The notes under the pieces: generated by a model
What the model saw: only the letters and a program-made list of their open reading frames with translations
What the model was told of the DNA's origin: nothing
Database searches by the model: none
Assembly (NCBI GenBank): GCA_930367215.1
Contig: OV884056.1
Location: forward strand, 232,739,127 to 232,803,126
Length of the DNA stretch: 64,000 nucleotides
Direction of reading: 5' to 3'
Origin: Pollenia angustigena
Taxonomy: Eukaryota; Arthropoda; Insecta; Diptera; Polleniidae
Program-made: the position numbers and the translations under genes
Part shown: positions 22,464 to 34,169 of the stretch, one piece after another
Layout: the number at the start of each line of letters is the position of its first letter
Numbering within the stretch: the first letter of the stretch is position 1

Positions 22464-24482
22464 TTATTGTTCATTTAATTGAAAGATTGATTGCAAATAT
22501 TCCATATTTTGTCCTGTGTTATTTCTGTTCTTAAGTAGTTTTTTGACTTCTTCATCTAAATCCCGATGTTCCACTTTCCAGTGATTTCGAATACTGGAGA
22601 TAAACGGATCTGACGTTGCCAATAATATATTAAATAGATCTTAGTGGAATTTCGTGAAATTGTTCTAGTAATGTGCTCTCTATAAAATCTGTAATCCTTA
22701 TTCCTTTTTTCCTGAGCTTCCTCTGATAAATCTCCAAGTGGCACCAACTGATATTTAATGACATCTTCTCCATGATAAAGGATTTTGTGAACTGTAGCAG
22801 ACATATTTCTCCATGGGTAATTGGTTGTATATATTTTTGCAGTTTCCTTAGCAAAATCTCCAAATTTTCTAGAGTCAATTTCTTCATTGACGCAAGTACT
22901 TCTAGGATTATTTTAAATCTAAAAATTAGGTTAAAATCAACACCTGTTATTTCAGATGCTGTTTCTGGATCTGAAAAAAATCTTCTTGCGGTATTGCCAT
23001 CATTTGTATTGCCTGACCCTTGTTTCGGCTGATCTATAATCAACCCAAATTTGCGATATTCATCTTGAACATGTTTCCTTTTTGAACTTCTTAACTCCTT
23101 GTTGGTTTCGTTGTTACTTATTGATCCTGAAGATCCGAAATCCAAATCATAACTGATTTTAAGTATGTGTTCCATAAGTCGTATTCTTGCATGTAGTGGT
23201 GATAATCCAAATTCATATGCATCAGTATTATCTAATGATTTTGTCGGGACTTGGTTTAATTGGCTTGATGTTGCATGGCATATGATGCAGCTGGATGCAG
23301 CCTTAGTGTTAGTCAAAGCCTGGCCTACTTTTCCATCTATCATTGTTAGCACTAATTGGTAGCTAACTTCAATTTGCTGCCCATCTAAATCTAACTGTAA
23401 TGGCTGTAGCATTGCAATTTGGGCCTTGATATCACTAACTTCTTTATTAATGGCATCATGAGTTTCTTTTTTGAATTCAAATTTTATAGGTCTGCAATAT
23501 TTCGTAGAAGATGGTGTCTCATTTTTCCAAATATCCTTTGTTTGCGTTGTACTTGTCGAAGGCTCTGAATCTTCCAAAATCTTTTTTAATCGCAATGGTA
23601 CAAATGATACCATGAACATATCTGAGTCCGAAATATTTTCACATACTACTTGTTTGTATTGTTTTTGTCCGGAAGAACCATCACATCCCCATTTACAAAA
23701 AAGAATTAACTTTGTGTTTCCATATTTCTTTAACTCATTTCCTTTTATTGATTGTAGCAAGCGTTCGGATGTGTGATCAAGTAGAGATTGTAGTTGTATA
23801 TCTGCCGAAATTGATGTGATTGTAATAGTGTCCTTTAATGGCAAACAGTCCATTTTAGCAGATGTTATGTGATGATATGCTGGATACAGATTTGAGCCTT
23901 TTTCAATCGCACGCAATCTGAGCTGTATATATTGCTGTTTTGTTAATTTCAAATCCAGAAATAATGCTAATGTCTCCTCATTTGTGAATTGTTTTGCATC
24001 GCTTGGAGTTGGTATACTTTTAAGAATCCGTTTTGTACTCAACGGACTAGCTTTAACACTTTTGTCAATTGTTTCTGTGATCGCAATTGATGTAGGAAAG
24101 TATCTTGAATATTTTCATATCCGATTTCTTCATTTATATCCTTAAGCTTCCGCCTCTTGGATCTATCGCTACAGTTGTCCAGCGATTTTTGTGGTCTCCC
24201 ACGTGTGTTTTGATTTGAAGTTTCTGAAGCGATCTAGACAGAAAGTTCGTTCTCTAACCAGTTTGCAAAGCTCTTATAAAATCTATCTTTGCTGTAATCA
24301 ACTTTCCTGTATCGCTGTTTAAAATGTTTGATGAAAACATGTAATTTATTTTCTAAGTCCGATTGTATTTCAGTGCTATAGGAATTTAAGTTTCCTTTTT
24401 TTCGAATGTAATTTTTAACATCTTCGTCGTTTTTGTTTCTAAAATACTCTCCGGCCAATTCTTTATAGCTGAAGCTCTCCAT
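22464..24482 (-). pseudogene. Transib transposase (RAG1-like), broken
   Basis: The coding sequence reads from ATG at 24482 to a stop at 22464 but is interrupted by a TAG at about 24236 and frameshifts near 24045, 22805 and 22640. The longest open piece (24042-22630, 470 codons) contains KWGCDGSSGQKQYKQ with the first catalytic Asp at its residue 121 (about 23680), then MIDGKVG with Asp 236 and a CIIC zinc pair (252-255). The third acidic residue lies in the shifted piece, GDLSEEAQEKRNKDYR (about 22700). This DGSSG / DGKV / SEEAQ...NKD series is the Transib-RAG1 core. An upstream piece with RGRPQKSLDN precedes it. Total coding span is about 670 codons, as usual for Transib. Confidence 0.88.
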
Positions 24483-25078
24483 GTTTATGAAAAACGTCGT
24501 TGTTGCTCAGATATATTATATCCACTGAGTTTGCATCCGAATGTCACTTGCTTTTAAACCTTTTCATACCAAGTACAGGTAGAATAAAAAGGATTAAAAC
24601 ACTTAAAATCCTTTTATTTATATGCTATAAAATACCTGACACAAATTTAACAACGCATTGCATAGCTATAGGGTCATGGACTATTATTAGAGTCATAAAA
24701 ACAGATAAAATAAAAAGACCAAACAAAATTTAAAAAGCCCTTCTAAGGTGGGAGTCACAATATACCTGTTTAGCGTAAACGCGTGTATAAGCTCTTTATT
24801 CTACTATAGAATACGCTAGTGTGAACGTAGTGTAACGGATAAGGATGAATCAGGGTAGCTATACGTTTTTCTGATTGTGTAACATTAATAAATTTTTTTA
24901 TATGTACTACCTGTATTATGTTCGATCACGATCAATTTTCCCTATATCATAAAATTTTTTTGAAGGCTATTGTCTTCATGATTTCTGTTACTTCTGCAAA
25001 CATTTTTGCGGAATAAAAAAAATTGTAAAAAACAATTTAAAAAAACATTTTTTTTTTCTGAGTAATTTCATTAAAATT

Positions 25079-27050
25079 ACCTTTCTATCAGTGGTTTTAC
25101 CTTCTTAATCCCTTTTGGGCCGCAAAAGTTCTATTGTACTTAAGTTGAAATTTGACAAAAATATAGTAGTTTAGAAATTTTTTTTTGATTAATTTCATTA
25201 AAATTAAAAAATTGTTAAACAGACGGGTCCAAACGGGTACAAGAGTATATACAGGGTAAAAGAAAACACTTTCACCTTTCTATCAGTGGTTTCACCTTCT
25301 TGGTCCCTTTTGGGCCGCAAAAGTTCTATTGTACTAAAGTTGAAATTTGACAAAAATATAGTAGTTTAGAAATTTTTTTTTGAGTAATTTCATTAAAATT
25401 AAAAAAGTGTTTAACCCTTTCACGTCAATGGGAAATATTTTTCCCAAAATTAAATTGATTATTTTGGTAAAGAATTTTTCTTAAATATTTATTTTGACAT
25501 TAAGAGGTCGTACAACAGCTATGATTTATTGTAAATAAAAGTAAAAAGGTGGCGATACTTAAAGGGGTATAGAATAATTAAGGAGGGAAAATCCCATTTT
25601 TCTCCACCGTAAGTACGTTTCGATTTGGCTCGTTTTGTCGTGGATTTTATTATGTTTTTTAGTTTTGTAAGTGATAAATATTATGTGATTAGTAAGGAGA
25701 AATGATAAATAATAATAAAAAATTTATAACTGATCAATAGTTGTTCAATTTTGTATATTTACTCTATGGGAAACATTTTTCCCTATGGACCAGAAGAAAA
25801 AATTTACTCTTACTACTGCTAAAATTTTAGCAATGACAAGCAGAAGTGTAGGGAGTTCCTTTTACGCCAAAATTAGATATTATAGCTGCTAATGGCGGAT
25901 TTTAGTGATAGGGAAGATAAAGTTCACCTAGATGAACAATATCAAGAATTTTTAGAAGAAATTAATATTGTGAAATAAGTAAATTTTCACTCTGGTCTAT
26001 AGGAAAAAATGTTTCACATAGAGTAAATATACATAATTGAACAACTTTTGGCCAGTTTTAATTTTTTATTATTATTTTTCATGTTCTTCACCTTGATGAA
26101 GAAGACCAAGACTTTTTAGGAGAAGACTTGAAGCGGCTGTGGATGTGGTTAAAATCGAAAGTGCAGTACAAGAAACTGGCCAAAACAAACTGTGGATGAC
26201 AGCACATCTCTTCATAATGAAGATGAACCTGGTTTTAGATGGACAAGTGGCTCTTATAAACCCCATACAGCAAAACTGAAGATCTTTTACTGTTGAAAAG
26301 GACAAAATGAAAGCATATTGAGGAATGCATTTTGTAATAAGTAACAAAGTGTTACCAAATCATTGAAGTTACTGATCTACTGATGAAGTGTCCCTTACAT
26401 CGCTAACATTATGACTAGAACAATATTTGAGCAAATACGTCAATTTCTCCAATAATTATAAAACCTTTTTTAAATTGAATTGTTTTAGTTGTAAAATCAT
26501 TCATAAAAAATCAATTAGCTGAAGTATTTTTTTGCCCCCTTTATCGTCCACTGGGAAAAATATTTCCCAAAAAATTCCACAAAATCTAACCACGAGATTT
26601 TTATTTCTTTGCAATTTTAGTTTATTTTATATAATAATCGAATAAAAAAATCCATTGGATATTAAAAAATAACCAGGGTTTCCTTATGGACGTGAAAGGG
26701 TTAACAGACGGGTCCAAACGGGTACAAGAGTATATACAGGGTAAAGGAAAACACTTTCACCTATCTATCAGTGGTTTCACCTTCTTGGTCCCTTTTGGGC
26801 CGCAAAAGTTCTATTGTACTAAAGTTGAAATTTGACAAAAATATAGTAGTTTAGAAATTTTTTTTTGAGTAATTTCATTAAAATTAAAAAAGTGTTAAAC
26901 AGACGGGTCTAAACGGGTACAATAGTATATACAGGGTAAAAGAAAACACTTTCACCTTTCTATCAGTGGTTTCACCTTCTTGGTCCCTTTTGGGCCGCAA
27001 AAGTTCTATTCTACTAAAGTTGAAATTTGACAAAAGTATAGTAGTTTAGA
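25079..27050 (-). repeat. 196-bp tandem array upstream of the Transib transposase
   Basis: Four units, recognisable by CTATCAGTGGTTTCACCTTC at about 25086, 25282, 26767 and 26962, and by ACAGACGGGTCCAAACGGGT. Removing the inserted element 25415-26700 plus one TTAA restores an even ~196-bp period. It lies between the right TIR and the transposase start, a position where promoter or transposase-binding function is plausible. Confidence 0.85.
25411..26704 (+). mobile_element. piggyBac-type element, internally deleted
   Basis: TTAA flanks both ends (25411-25414, 26701-26704) and the termini are CCCTTTCACGTC in inverted orientation. TTAA duplication plus CCC-starting TIRs define piggyBac. Inside, ATGGCGGATTTTAGTGATAG at 25893 opens a 28-codon peptide (MADFSDREDKVHLDEQYQEF) like a piggyBac transposase N-terminus, and MTRTIFEQIRQFLQ at about 26411 matches a piggyBac transposase motif. 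A second copy of the VHLDE-type segment is near 26085. Inverted copies of TATTTACTCTATG...TTCCCTATGGACCA at 25712-25793 and 25992-26070 flank the first peptide. GGGAAAAATATTTCCC palindromes lie near both ends. Confidence 0.85.
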
Positions 27051-27364
27051 AAATATGTCCTAGCATCTCAAATATAAATAACACAAAAGACGCAAATATG
27101 ACCTTTTTAAAGATAACAAGACTACCAACCTAGCAGAAAAGCAAGCAGGTCATTATCGCTTGTAGTTTTTGTGCAATGATAATTTCTTTCGGATTAAATA
27201 TTAAAAAAATACTTTTTTCTGAATTAAAAAAAAAAGTTGTGTTTACCAACATGTCACACCCACAATTACCAATATTTTGACCAAATTTTTTGGCTACCTT
27301 AGTTTTAATATGTTTACTATTAAATCAAATTAAAATTTTTGAAATCGGTGACAAACAAAAATTG

Positions 27365-27402
27365 GACTTTTGGCCAATGAAATAAAATTTTCAGCCACTG
27401 TG
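27365..27402 (-). repeat. Transib right terminal inverted repeat, RSS-like
   Basis: Read inward on the minus strand: CACAGTG, 22-bp spacer, CCAAAAGTC (6 of 9 against the RSS nonamer). It faces the tandem array and the transposase start. Confidence 0.85.
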
Positions 27403-27567
27403 TGTCGGGACGTTGAAAAAACGAAAGTGGATTTTGACTTTCATTACAAAACTTAATAAAACTGCGAATTGAGCAAGACGTTTTGAATAAAACCTTTTTA
27501 GTAAGCTTTGGACTCATATAGATTTATTTTTCAAGCTATTAGAATTAAAAATATTTGCTCGTTTAAA

Positions 27568-27802
27568 GGGCATTTTGAGCGAAAAGTCTACTTTTTTTTA
27601 ATGTAATGTCAGAATGCAAATAAGGTTGTATTTTAGGACCATGTTGTTCAACCGTTATCCCTTTTGTTACTAAATGTAGATCTAGTTGCGCTTTACACCA
27701 CAATATAAAAAAGTAAACTATTCATATACAATTTTTTGAGAAATAATTTAAATTATTTCTGGCGTTACGTTACAAAAAGTAGACTTTTCGCTGGAATTGC
27801 CC
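27568..27802. mobile_element. MITE-like fold-back element
   Basis: 235 bp with inverted ends GGGCATTTTGAGCGAAAAGT and GGGCAATTCCAGCGAAAAGT, extended by CTACTTTTT. No transposase and no certain duplication. Confidence 0.65.
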
Positions 27803-28180
27803 ATATGCAACTGTTTTTGCAGCACGTGCATTGCCATGATCAGGGTGTTGGTATTCTGATTCAAAAGAACTGGCGAAGTGTGAGATCTTTCAAATCTAGC
27901 ATAACGTTTACGACCGATTCAGATCTAACGTAGCGAGGTACTTATGAATGTAAATATCTATAATTCTTTCCAGCTTTTTAAGTTGAAAGGAGGACAGACC
28001 AATTCGTCGGCAATCTATGTATAGCCTTTCTGATGGATTTCCTTTCTTGGGGATGAAGACATAAGATTTTTCGGATCGATAGGACGTGTGACAGTTGCTG
28101 ATAGGCTCTAACTATTAATAAGAGCCATAGCACCACTTTCTCTATATTCTTTCGTATAGTCACTGCGATAATCCTCGCTG
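27803..28180 (-). pseudogene. non-LTR reverse transcriptase fragment
   Basis: The minus strand, with frameshifts, reads VFIPKKGN, then RRIGLSSFQLKKLERIID and IYIHKYL, the pattern (VFIPK..., RPISL-SFLLKTLERLID-like) of the RT fingers in R1/LOA/I-type non-LTR elements. It is a different family from the Jockey element at 2.5-5.8 kb. No start, end or poly(A) tail is visible. Confidence 0.5.
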
Positions 28181-28802
28181 GCCCTTGCGGGATGAAAGGT
28201 TATGGCTGCCAATTTAGCTAAATGATCAGTAATCGGAATCTATATATATATCCTGAATATCATTTGATAATTCTTCCATCGGCACTATACTAATGCAGGA
28301 CGATAAGTGTGTATTAATCGAAACTTTTAATATATTCTTACTATTTGTTGAACAGGATCTATCTAATTTTTGTATATATGATGGAATAGCTGGAGTTGAA
28401 GATAAAATCTTGCGAAGCCGACTGCATTTTAGCCTTTTTAAAAAATAAATTTTTTTTAAATAAATACAATAAATTTATAAAAACGATAAACGCATGTGCA
28501 GATTTGATTTTATTCGATTAAAAAACACAGAAATTTGAGTATTTTTGTTTAACTACTACAAAAATATTTTGGTCATTATACCTACAAAATTTTGTTCAGT
28601 GCTAAAATTTTCCAAAATAAAACCTTATCTTGCTACGTAAGCAACAGCTGATAACTAACCTTGTGTCAAAATTGAATACCGTTCTGGTGGTTGTGGGGAG
28701 CTTAACTAAATTCTTTAATGTTCGCTTAAAATTAAGAAATATAAGGGATTTCAAAATTCTTAAAATTTAAAATAAGTACTAAGAAGAACAAATGTTACCT
28801 TT
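28181..28802. other. no recognised feature
   Basis: AT-rich, no protein or element ends recognised. Confidence 0.4.
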
Positions 28803-29295
28803 TTAACTCTTAAGTAGACACTTAATTTGTGTGGCACAAACTACCACCTGGGCCTAGCTGGGACTAGTAGTATTTTGTATTGAGTTTTTTGTGGTTATAG
28901 AAAAAACTTACACTAACGAACCCCTGGGCAAGGCTGGGACTACTTTTATATGTATGGAGTTTAATGGATATAGCAGGAAAATGTTGTCGGAAAGTGGAAT
29001 AATTCTTCTAAAAAACAGTAGAGAAAGAATTCTTATGTGTTGCTTTTTGAAACGTTTCATTTTGATTTTTTTAACTACAGTACATATACATATAATAGGG
29101 CACAATATTAACAAAATCAATTGGCCAATTTCGACGCCCACAGTGTTTACACTTTTTTTCATTTTCTTGAAAAAAAAAAAACACTTTGATTGAGGAAAAC
29201 ATAATGTTTTGTTTTGATATACTTAATAAAATTTATAAAAATACTGGAAAAAAGTCAAAAAAATGCCTGGCCAGGCCCAGGTATACAAGTGTTAA
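28803..29295. mobile_element. possible piggyBac-type MITE
   Basis: TTAA lies at both borders (28803-28806, 29292-29295). Near each end, inverted CACCTGGGCCTAGCTGGG and TACCTGGGCCTGGCCAGG blocks occur, but at different distances from the border. The outermost bases match poorly. Confidence 0.4.
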
Positions 29296-29499
29296 TAAAA
29301 GTACCTGCATTGTAACAAATAAAACATATATATTTTTTAATTTATGAAGTTTAACTTTGATATTTTCAAAACCGAATCCGACCGGTTTTAATCATTTTAA
29401 AACTGAAACCGCGGTTCCACATTTATACGGTTTTTATATGTATATAAAACAGTATGTGTGTATTTATTTATTTAATTTATATAATTAGATCTATGGATA

Positions 29500-30564
29500 C
29501 CCAGTTGGCAAAATGGTCATAGACGCAAATGTCGTCAACGATGTCTTAAGGACATTTTTGAATTTTGTCGCCTATATAACATATTTGGAGACATTTTTTA
29601 AATTTGTCTTGAATAATACTTCAAATTTTGTCGTGTTTCAAACCACTTTCACGACAAAATGCATGCAATGGTCGCTTACGTTGTCCTCTACTAAAAAAAT
29701 TGTAAACTTTAAATTTGTATTTAATTTAAAATTAAAATTTCTTGATATTTTGCTTTTATTATCATTATTTTTGATAATAAAAAAAAAAAAAAAAAATAAT
29801 CCTAAACGTAGAAAACGTTTTTTTGCTCTCCTGAACAATTAGTTTGTAACTTACAACGTTATTCGCGGCTGTGCTTTAATTGTGAAATTGGAGATATGTG
29901 AATTGATGGGTCAAGAAGCACAAAGAAATTAATGTTCCTGCTGACTACATTGTCATATGCTTAGTTCAGAACACATTCCCTTACTAGTTTGAATTCACAG
30001 CCCATCAAGGCCCACATATATAGTAACTGTCGAGCCCCCGCAATGTTATCTTTACCAATTCTACGGCCTTCAAAATCCCTGGAGCCTCCGCCAAAAATAA
30101 TACTGCAGTCGTCAGGAAACCTATTTGAACTTGAAGTATCTATATCCTCAAGTTAGACCCCTTTTCCCGTTCCCCTTATCCTGGTTATATCGGAAAATCT
30201 GTAGTTTCGCCGATATTTCGGTTTTCGTTACTCCCTAATTGTCACTTTCATATCAGCGACTAAATCGTAGACAGTGTCCACAATACTGTCACCAACGACA
30301 ATATTAAAGTAATGTCGCTAATCGGGCATTAACGAAAAGTCGATTTTATAGTCGCCAATGACAACGTTAACCACATTGTTACCCATATGATCATTAACGA
30401 CAATGTGCATGATATGCCGCTCATATTGTCGTGTACGACTTGAGTGCCCTTTGTTCGAAAAAGTCGTCGATGATTTGCATGGGCTGTAGCCAACATGTCG
30501 CCAGGGATATACTATGGGTATTGTACGCGTCGTCGACGTTGTCTTGAAGACACGGCCAACTGGG
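29500..30564. mobile_element. TIR element with CCCAGTTGGC ends
   Basis: About 1.07 kb with perfect inverted CCCAGTTGGC. Both subterminal regions iterate GTCGT/ACGACAAT-type motifs (for example 29527-29545, 30290-30300, 30395-30405, 30525-30545). The interior between about 29700 and 30200 is unrelated AT-rich sequence. No transposase. Confidence 0.55.
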
Positions 30565-30739
30565 TTAATCCTCACAGCCTTAAACAAATGAGTATTTAAC
30601 TTAAGTATAATATTACGTTTCACAATATTTACATCTAGAGCAAAATCAACAAATTCAAACATTTCATTAAAGCAACAACACAGTTTTCTAAATGGGTCTG
30701 CCATAGCATAGTTAGTTCGGACAGTTTTTATAAATAGGG

Positions 30740-31065
30740 GTATGTATGTATGTATGTATGTATGTAACGTATGGACTCCAAAAGGGCCGATTTTGATGAA
30801 ATTTTTAGGGAATCTTCAGATTATTCAGGCGGGTGGAACTGTGAAGTCTGGGTGCTCAGAAAATCTGAAAAAAATAATACTTTTTTGGAAATATTTATTT
30901 CAATTGGTGAATAGTTGGCCTGTATCGCTGGAAGAGGGCTTGTTTAAAAGGAAATTTTCTCAGCTTTATATATCTGTGCTCATTTTTAGAAAATTCTGTA
31001 CATAAATAATTGCCTAGGAGATTTTTGTCAAAATATTGATAGTCAAGCTAGTAAAATAAAAAAAA
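30740..31065 (+). repeat. repeat arm with (ATGT)n, inverted relative at 33.5 kb
   Basis: A TATG microsatellite (30740-30766) leads into a unique segment. The block 30836-31060 is an inverted match to about 33503-33725 (GTTGGCCTGTATCGCTG, GAGGGCTTG). A 87-codon frame across it is not conserved. Confidence 0.7.
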
Positions 31066-31151
31066 TGTATTTTATTTTTTTTTAACCCAATTTTTTATTT
31101 TAAATTCACTACCTTTTTAAAAAAGAAACTAAATAAAAAAATAAAATAAAA

Positions 31152-31525
31152 TTACCCAATAAAAATTTTTCTCATTTTGCGAAGCAATAAAGGTAGGTAC
31201 ATTTAAAAAAATAAGCGCACTGTTATGCGCTACGCAATAAGACATACAGAAATGCAGTAAAGTATGTATGTAAGTGAAAGAACTCTCAACAACTTAAAAA
31301 AATAACATTTCAAGTGCTACCGCATTCCCTTACTACGAAGCAGGTTTGTAAGGGAGAATACTAAAAAATAACTCTATCAGTGTGCAAAGCTGATCGTTAC
31401 ATCTAACAATTTGTATATGCTTTATGTGTCATAAATGTATTGCTTCAAAGTGGGAACTCGCCATATAAAATTCATGACATTCTTACAAACCTGCTTCGTT
31501 CAAAGCTTCATTTTTTATTGGGTAA
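31152..31525. mobile_element. MITE-like element (TTACCCAATAAAAA ends)
   Basis: 374 bp with perfect inverted TTACCCAATAAAAA. A second, internal inverted pair GAAGCAGGTTTGTAAG lies near 31337 and 31477. Non-coding. Confidence 0.65.
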
Positions 31526-31858
31526 CGACTTCAATAAAAATGTGTTTAAAATAAAAAATACTGGCCAAACTAGAAATTAAACCATTACATCCTGGGTCAC
31601 AAGGCCCAACATAACCTTTAAACCATAACAGCTCTTATTAACTTATGCGCTTAATACGAGTTTTTGTACATTTTTTATTTTTTACTATTCTTGAAAACGC
31701 GTCGAAAAAGTGAAAATTTTTATTAAAAACAAAATATTTTTGTTTACCATACATTTCTAAAATAGAATAAACGTGAGAATTTTAACGGTAAATTGTGTGA
31801 ACGATGGAATTACAAACGTTTCAGTTTCTCATTACCTATTTATATTTTGTTTTTAAAT

Positions 31859-32582
31859 TATGGCCCTTATTATGTAAAACGCAACGGCAAAGAATTACAT
31901 TGAAAGCAAAACAAATGCATAAACATTTTATAATTTTGTTGTTGCTTCCCTAGAGGGAAGCGAACTGACACCAAAGTAGTCCCGTGATAGGTCTTTGGTG
32001 GTAGAGACCGGTTCTAGTTTGAACACTTTCTATGAATAAGACCTATCACTTTAACATGGGGTTGTCATTGGAGGGGGTCAATTGACACCATTTGACCAGT
32101 CACAAATCTGTTCTGAACGGACATGTTTAGTGACAGTTACTAAAATGTAGTATTATTTTAATACGATGTAGTATTATTTCAATAAAACAAGTCCTAGAAT
32201 TAAATTCAAGAGCCAAATTTTAGAAAGCAAAAAAAAAGATGTATCACACCACCGGTGAAGACTGTACTGTAATTCATTACTTATTCTACCTTTTTGTTCT
32301 TCGTAAGCCAGTTACATGATTGGTTCTCCTTTCACTGGTCATGAGTTCTTTCTTTTTGTACCTGTTCTATTTTCACAACTCACAGGACCAGTCTGTGGGA
32401 CCAATTGACACTAATTTCCCGCAGGGTTTGTACAAAAATTCATGTACCGTTTTAAAATTTTCAACAAAAAGAACTTCTGTAGTAAGCAACAACAAAATTA
32501 CAAAATATTTATGACTTTGTTTCTGCTTTCAATGTAATTCTTTGGCGTAACGATGCGAATTATGTATATAATTAGGGCCTAT
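31859..32582. mobile_element. fold-back element with ~95-bp arms
   Basis: Left arm TATGGCCCTTATTATGTA...GGCAAAGAATTACATTGAAAGC...TTTTGTTGTTGCTT is inverted at 32488-32582. The central ~530 bp is not repeated. Each arm includes AAAGAATTACATTGAAAGC without change. Confidence 0.75.
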
Positions 32583-33500
32583 GTTTCTAACTACACCATT
32601 TCCAATTGTATTTCAGAATTTTCTAACTATATTTCAGAAATTCCCAATTTAACTTAAAAAATTTCCAATTGTAACTTCTGAAAGTGTCCAATTGTATTTC
32701 AGAAATCTATGTTTTTATAGCTTATACAATTTTTTAAATTGGAAATGGACGATAGCAATTTGTCTGAGCCGCCATTTACTACAAGCATCTACCGTTTATT
32801 GATCTAGGGTTACCGGCACATATTCAGTGAACTGAGCGATTTGTACAATTGCTCACCAATGTTTCCCACGTGCCATAGAATGTATTCGAGATGATATTTT
32901 GGCAGTTACTATTAAAAGCCGCAACAGAATACCACGAATGGATAGCGAAAAAGATATTGTATGTAAATTGCAGCTATAGGCCGAAGTATTTTTTTATACA
33001 TTTTTTATTTTAATCGGTTCCTTTTTTTAAGTTGTGAATTTTCTAAAAAATAAAAAATAGAATAAAATAAAAATATACATTTATTTTTTAATTTTTTTAT
33101 TTTCAGTTTTTGCTTAAATTTTATTGAAAGAAATTTTCGTTTAATTAAGTTGTGATCAATCAATTCTATGGCATTTTGATAAAACAACTTAAGTCAAAAT
33201 TAAAAAGTTGAAAAAAATGGTGTTAATCGTACGAATTTTCAGTAAAAAACATTTTTGCTTACGTTTTTAAAATTTTGTATTATTTTCTTTAATTTCGGTT
33301 AATTTAATTTTTTAACAAAAATTCTTTTTTAACCGAGTTTTTTTTTAATCTTTTTTGCTCTCTTATCTCCACTTAAGATGTTTTGTCAAAATGCCGCAGA
33401 ATTATTTTATTTTAATCAACTTTGAATTAAAATTTAGTTTAGTTATTTTATTTAACTTTTGTGTATCACAATTGTAACAGTTTTAGGTTTCTTATCAGCT
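32583..33500. other. AT-rich with a short degenerate minisatellite
   Basis: About five units of 22-23 bp (TTTCCAATTGTATTTCAGAA and variants) lie at 32590-32707. Nothing is recognised in the remainder. Confidence 0.5.
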
Positions 33501-33835
33501 TGACTATGATTATTTTGACAAAAACCTCTTAAACAATTATTGATGTACAGATTTTTCTAAAAATGAGCATAGATATAGAAAGCCGAGAGAATTGTCTTTT
33601 AATCAAGCCCTCTTTCAGCGATACAGGCCAACTTTTCACCAATTTCAACAAATATTTCCAAAAAAGTATTATTTTTTCAGATTTCCTGAGCACCAAATTT
33701 TCAAGTCAAAAACCGGAAGCTCGATTTTGATTTTAGAACCATGGTTTCTTTAGGAAAAGTTCTTAGAATTTTCCGTAGATTACGATTTTGATATACGCTT
33801 GGTGGGCAAAACAATTGACCCACCCTAATAAACAT
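33501..33835 (-). repeat. repeat arm, inverted relative of 30.8-31.06 kb
   Basis: The left ~225 bp mirror 30836-31060. The right end, read inward on the minus strand, is ATTAGGGTGGGTCAATT followed by AAGCGTATATCAAAA, which matches the outer end of the fold-back element at 60085. It is therefore an end of the same family. Confidence 0.65.
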
Positions 33836-34169
33836 ACATATATATTTATTTTTTCTGCTTTTTTTATTTTATTTTTTTTCAAAGCCGTTGTCATGTTTTT
33901 CAGAACGAGATATCAAACTCTAATCGGTTATATAGTTCCGAAGATATTTACAAAAAACCTATGTTTTTATATAATTAAGCGATATGTACTATATCAATAC
34001 ATTTATAGAAATAAAAGGAAATATATATATATGTTAATAATGATCCAATATCAAAATTTTTTAACTTTAGAAAATCCGAGTTTTCGGTTTATTTACAAAA
34101 TATTGACATCATTCGATAACACAAGATATTCCGCGCTTACTAAGGTGCAACATTGTACAATAAGTAATG

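Larger units (their letters stand above)
21550..27407 (-). mobile_element. Transib DNA transposon, full length, decayed
   Basis: The element is 21555-27402, flanked by 5-bp repeats TGGCG and TGTCG (one mismatch). The TIRs are about 38 bp and start with CACAGTG, the same heptamer as V(D)J recombination signals: CACAGTGGCTGAAAAT, then TTCATTGGCCAAAA in both. The minus strand carries a RAG1-like Transib transposase at 24482-22464. The 2.9 kb upstream of its start holds a 196-bp tandem array and an inserted piggyBac-type element. Transib elements are the known relatives of the RAG1/RAG recombinase, and 5-bp GC-rich duplications are typical. Frameshifts and a stop make it inactive. Confidence 0.9.
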
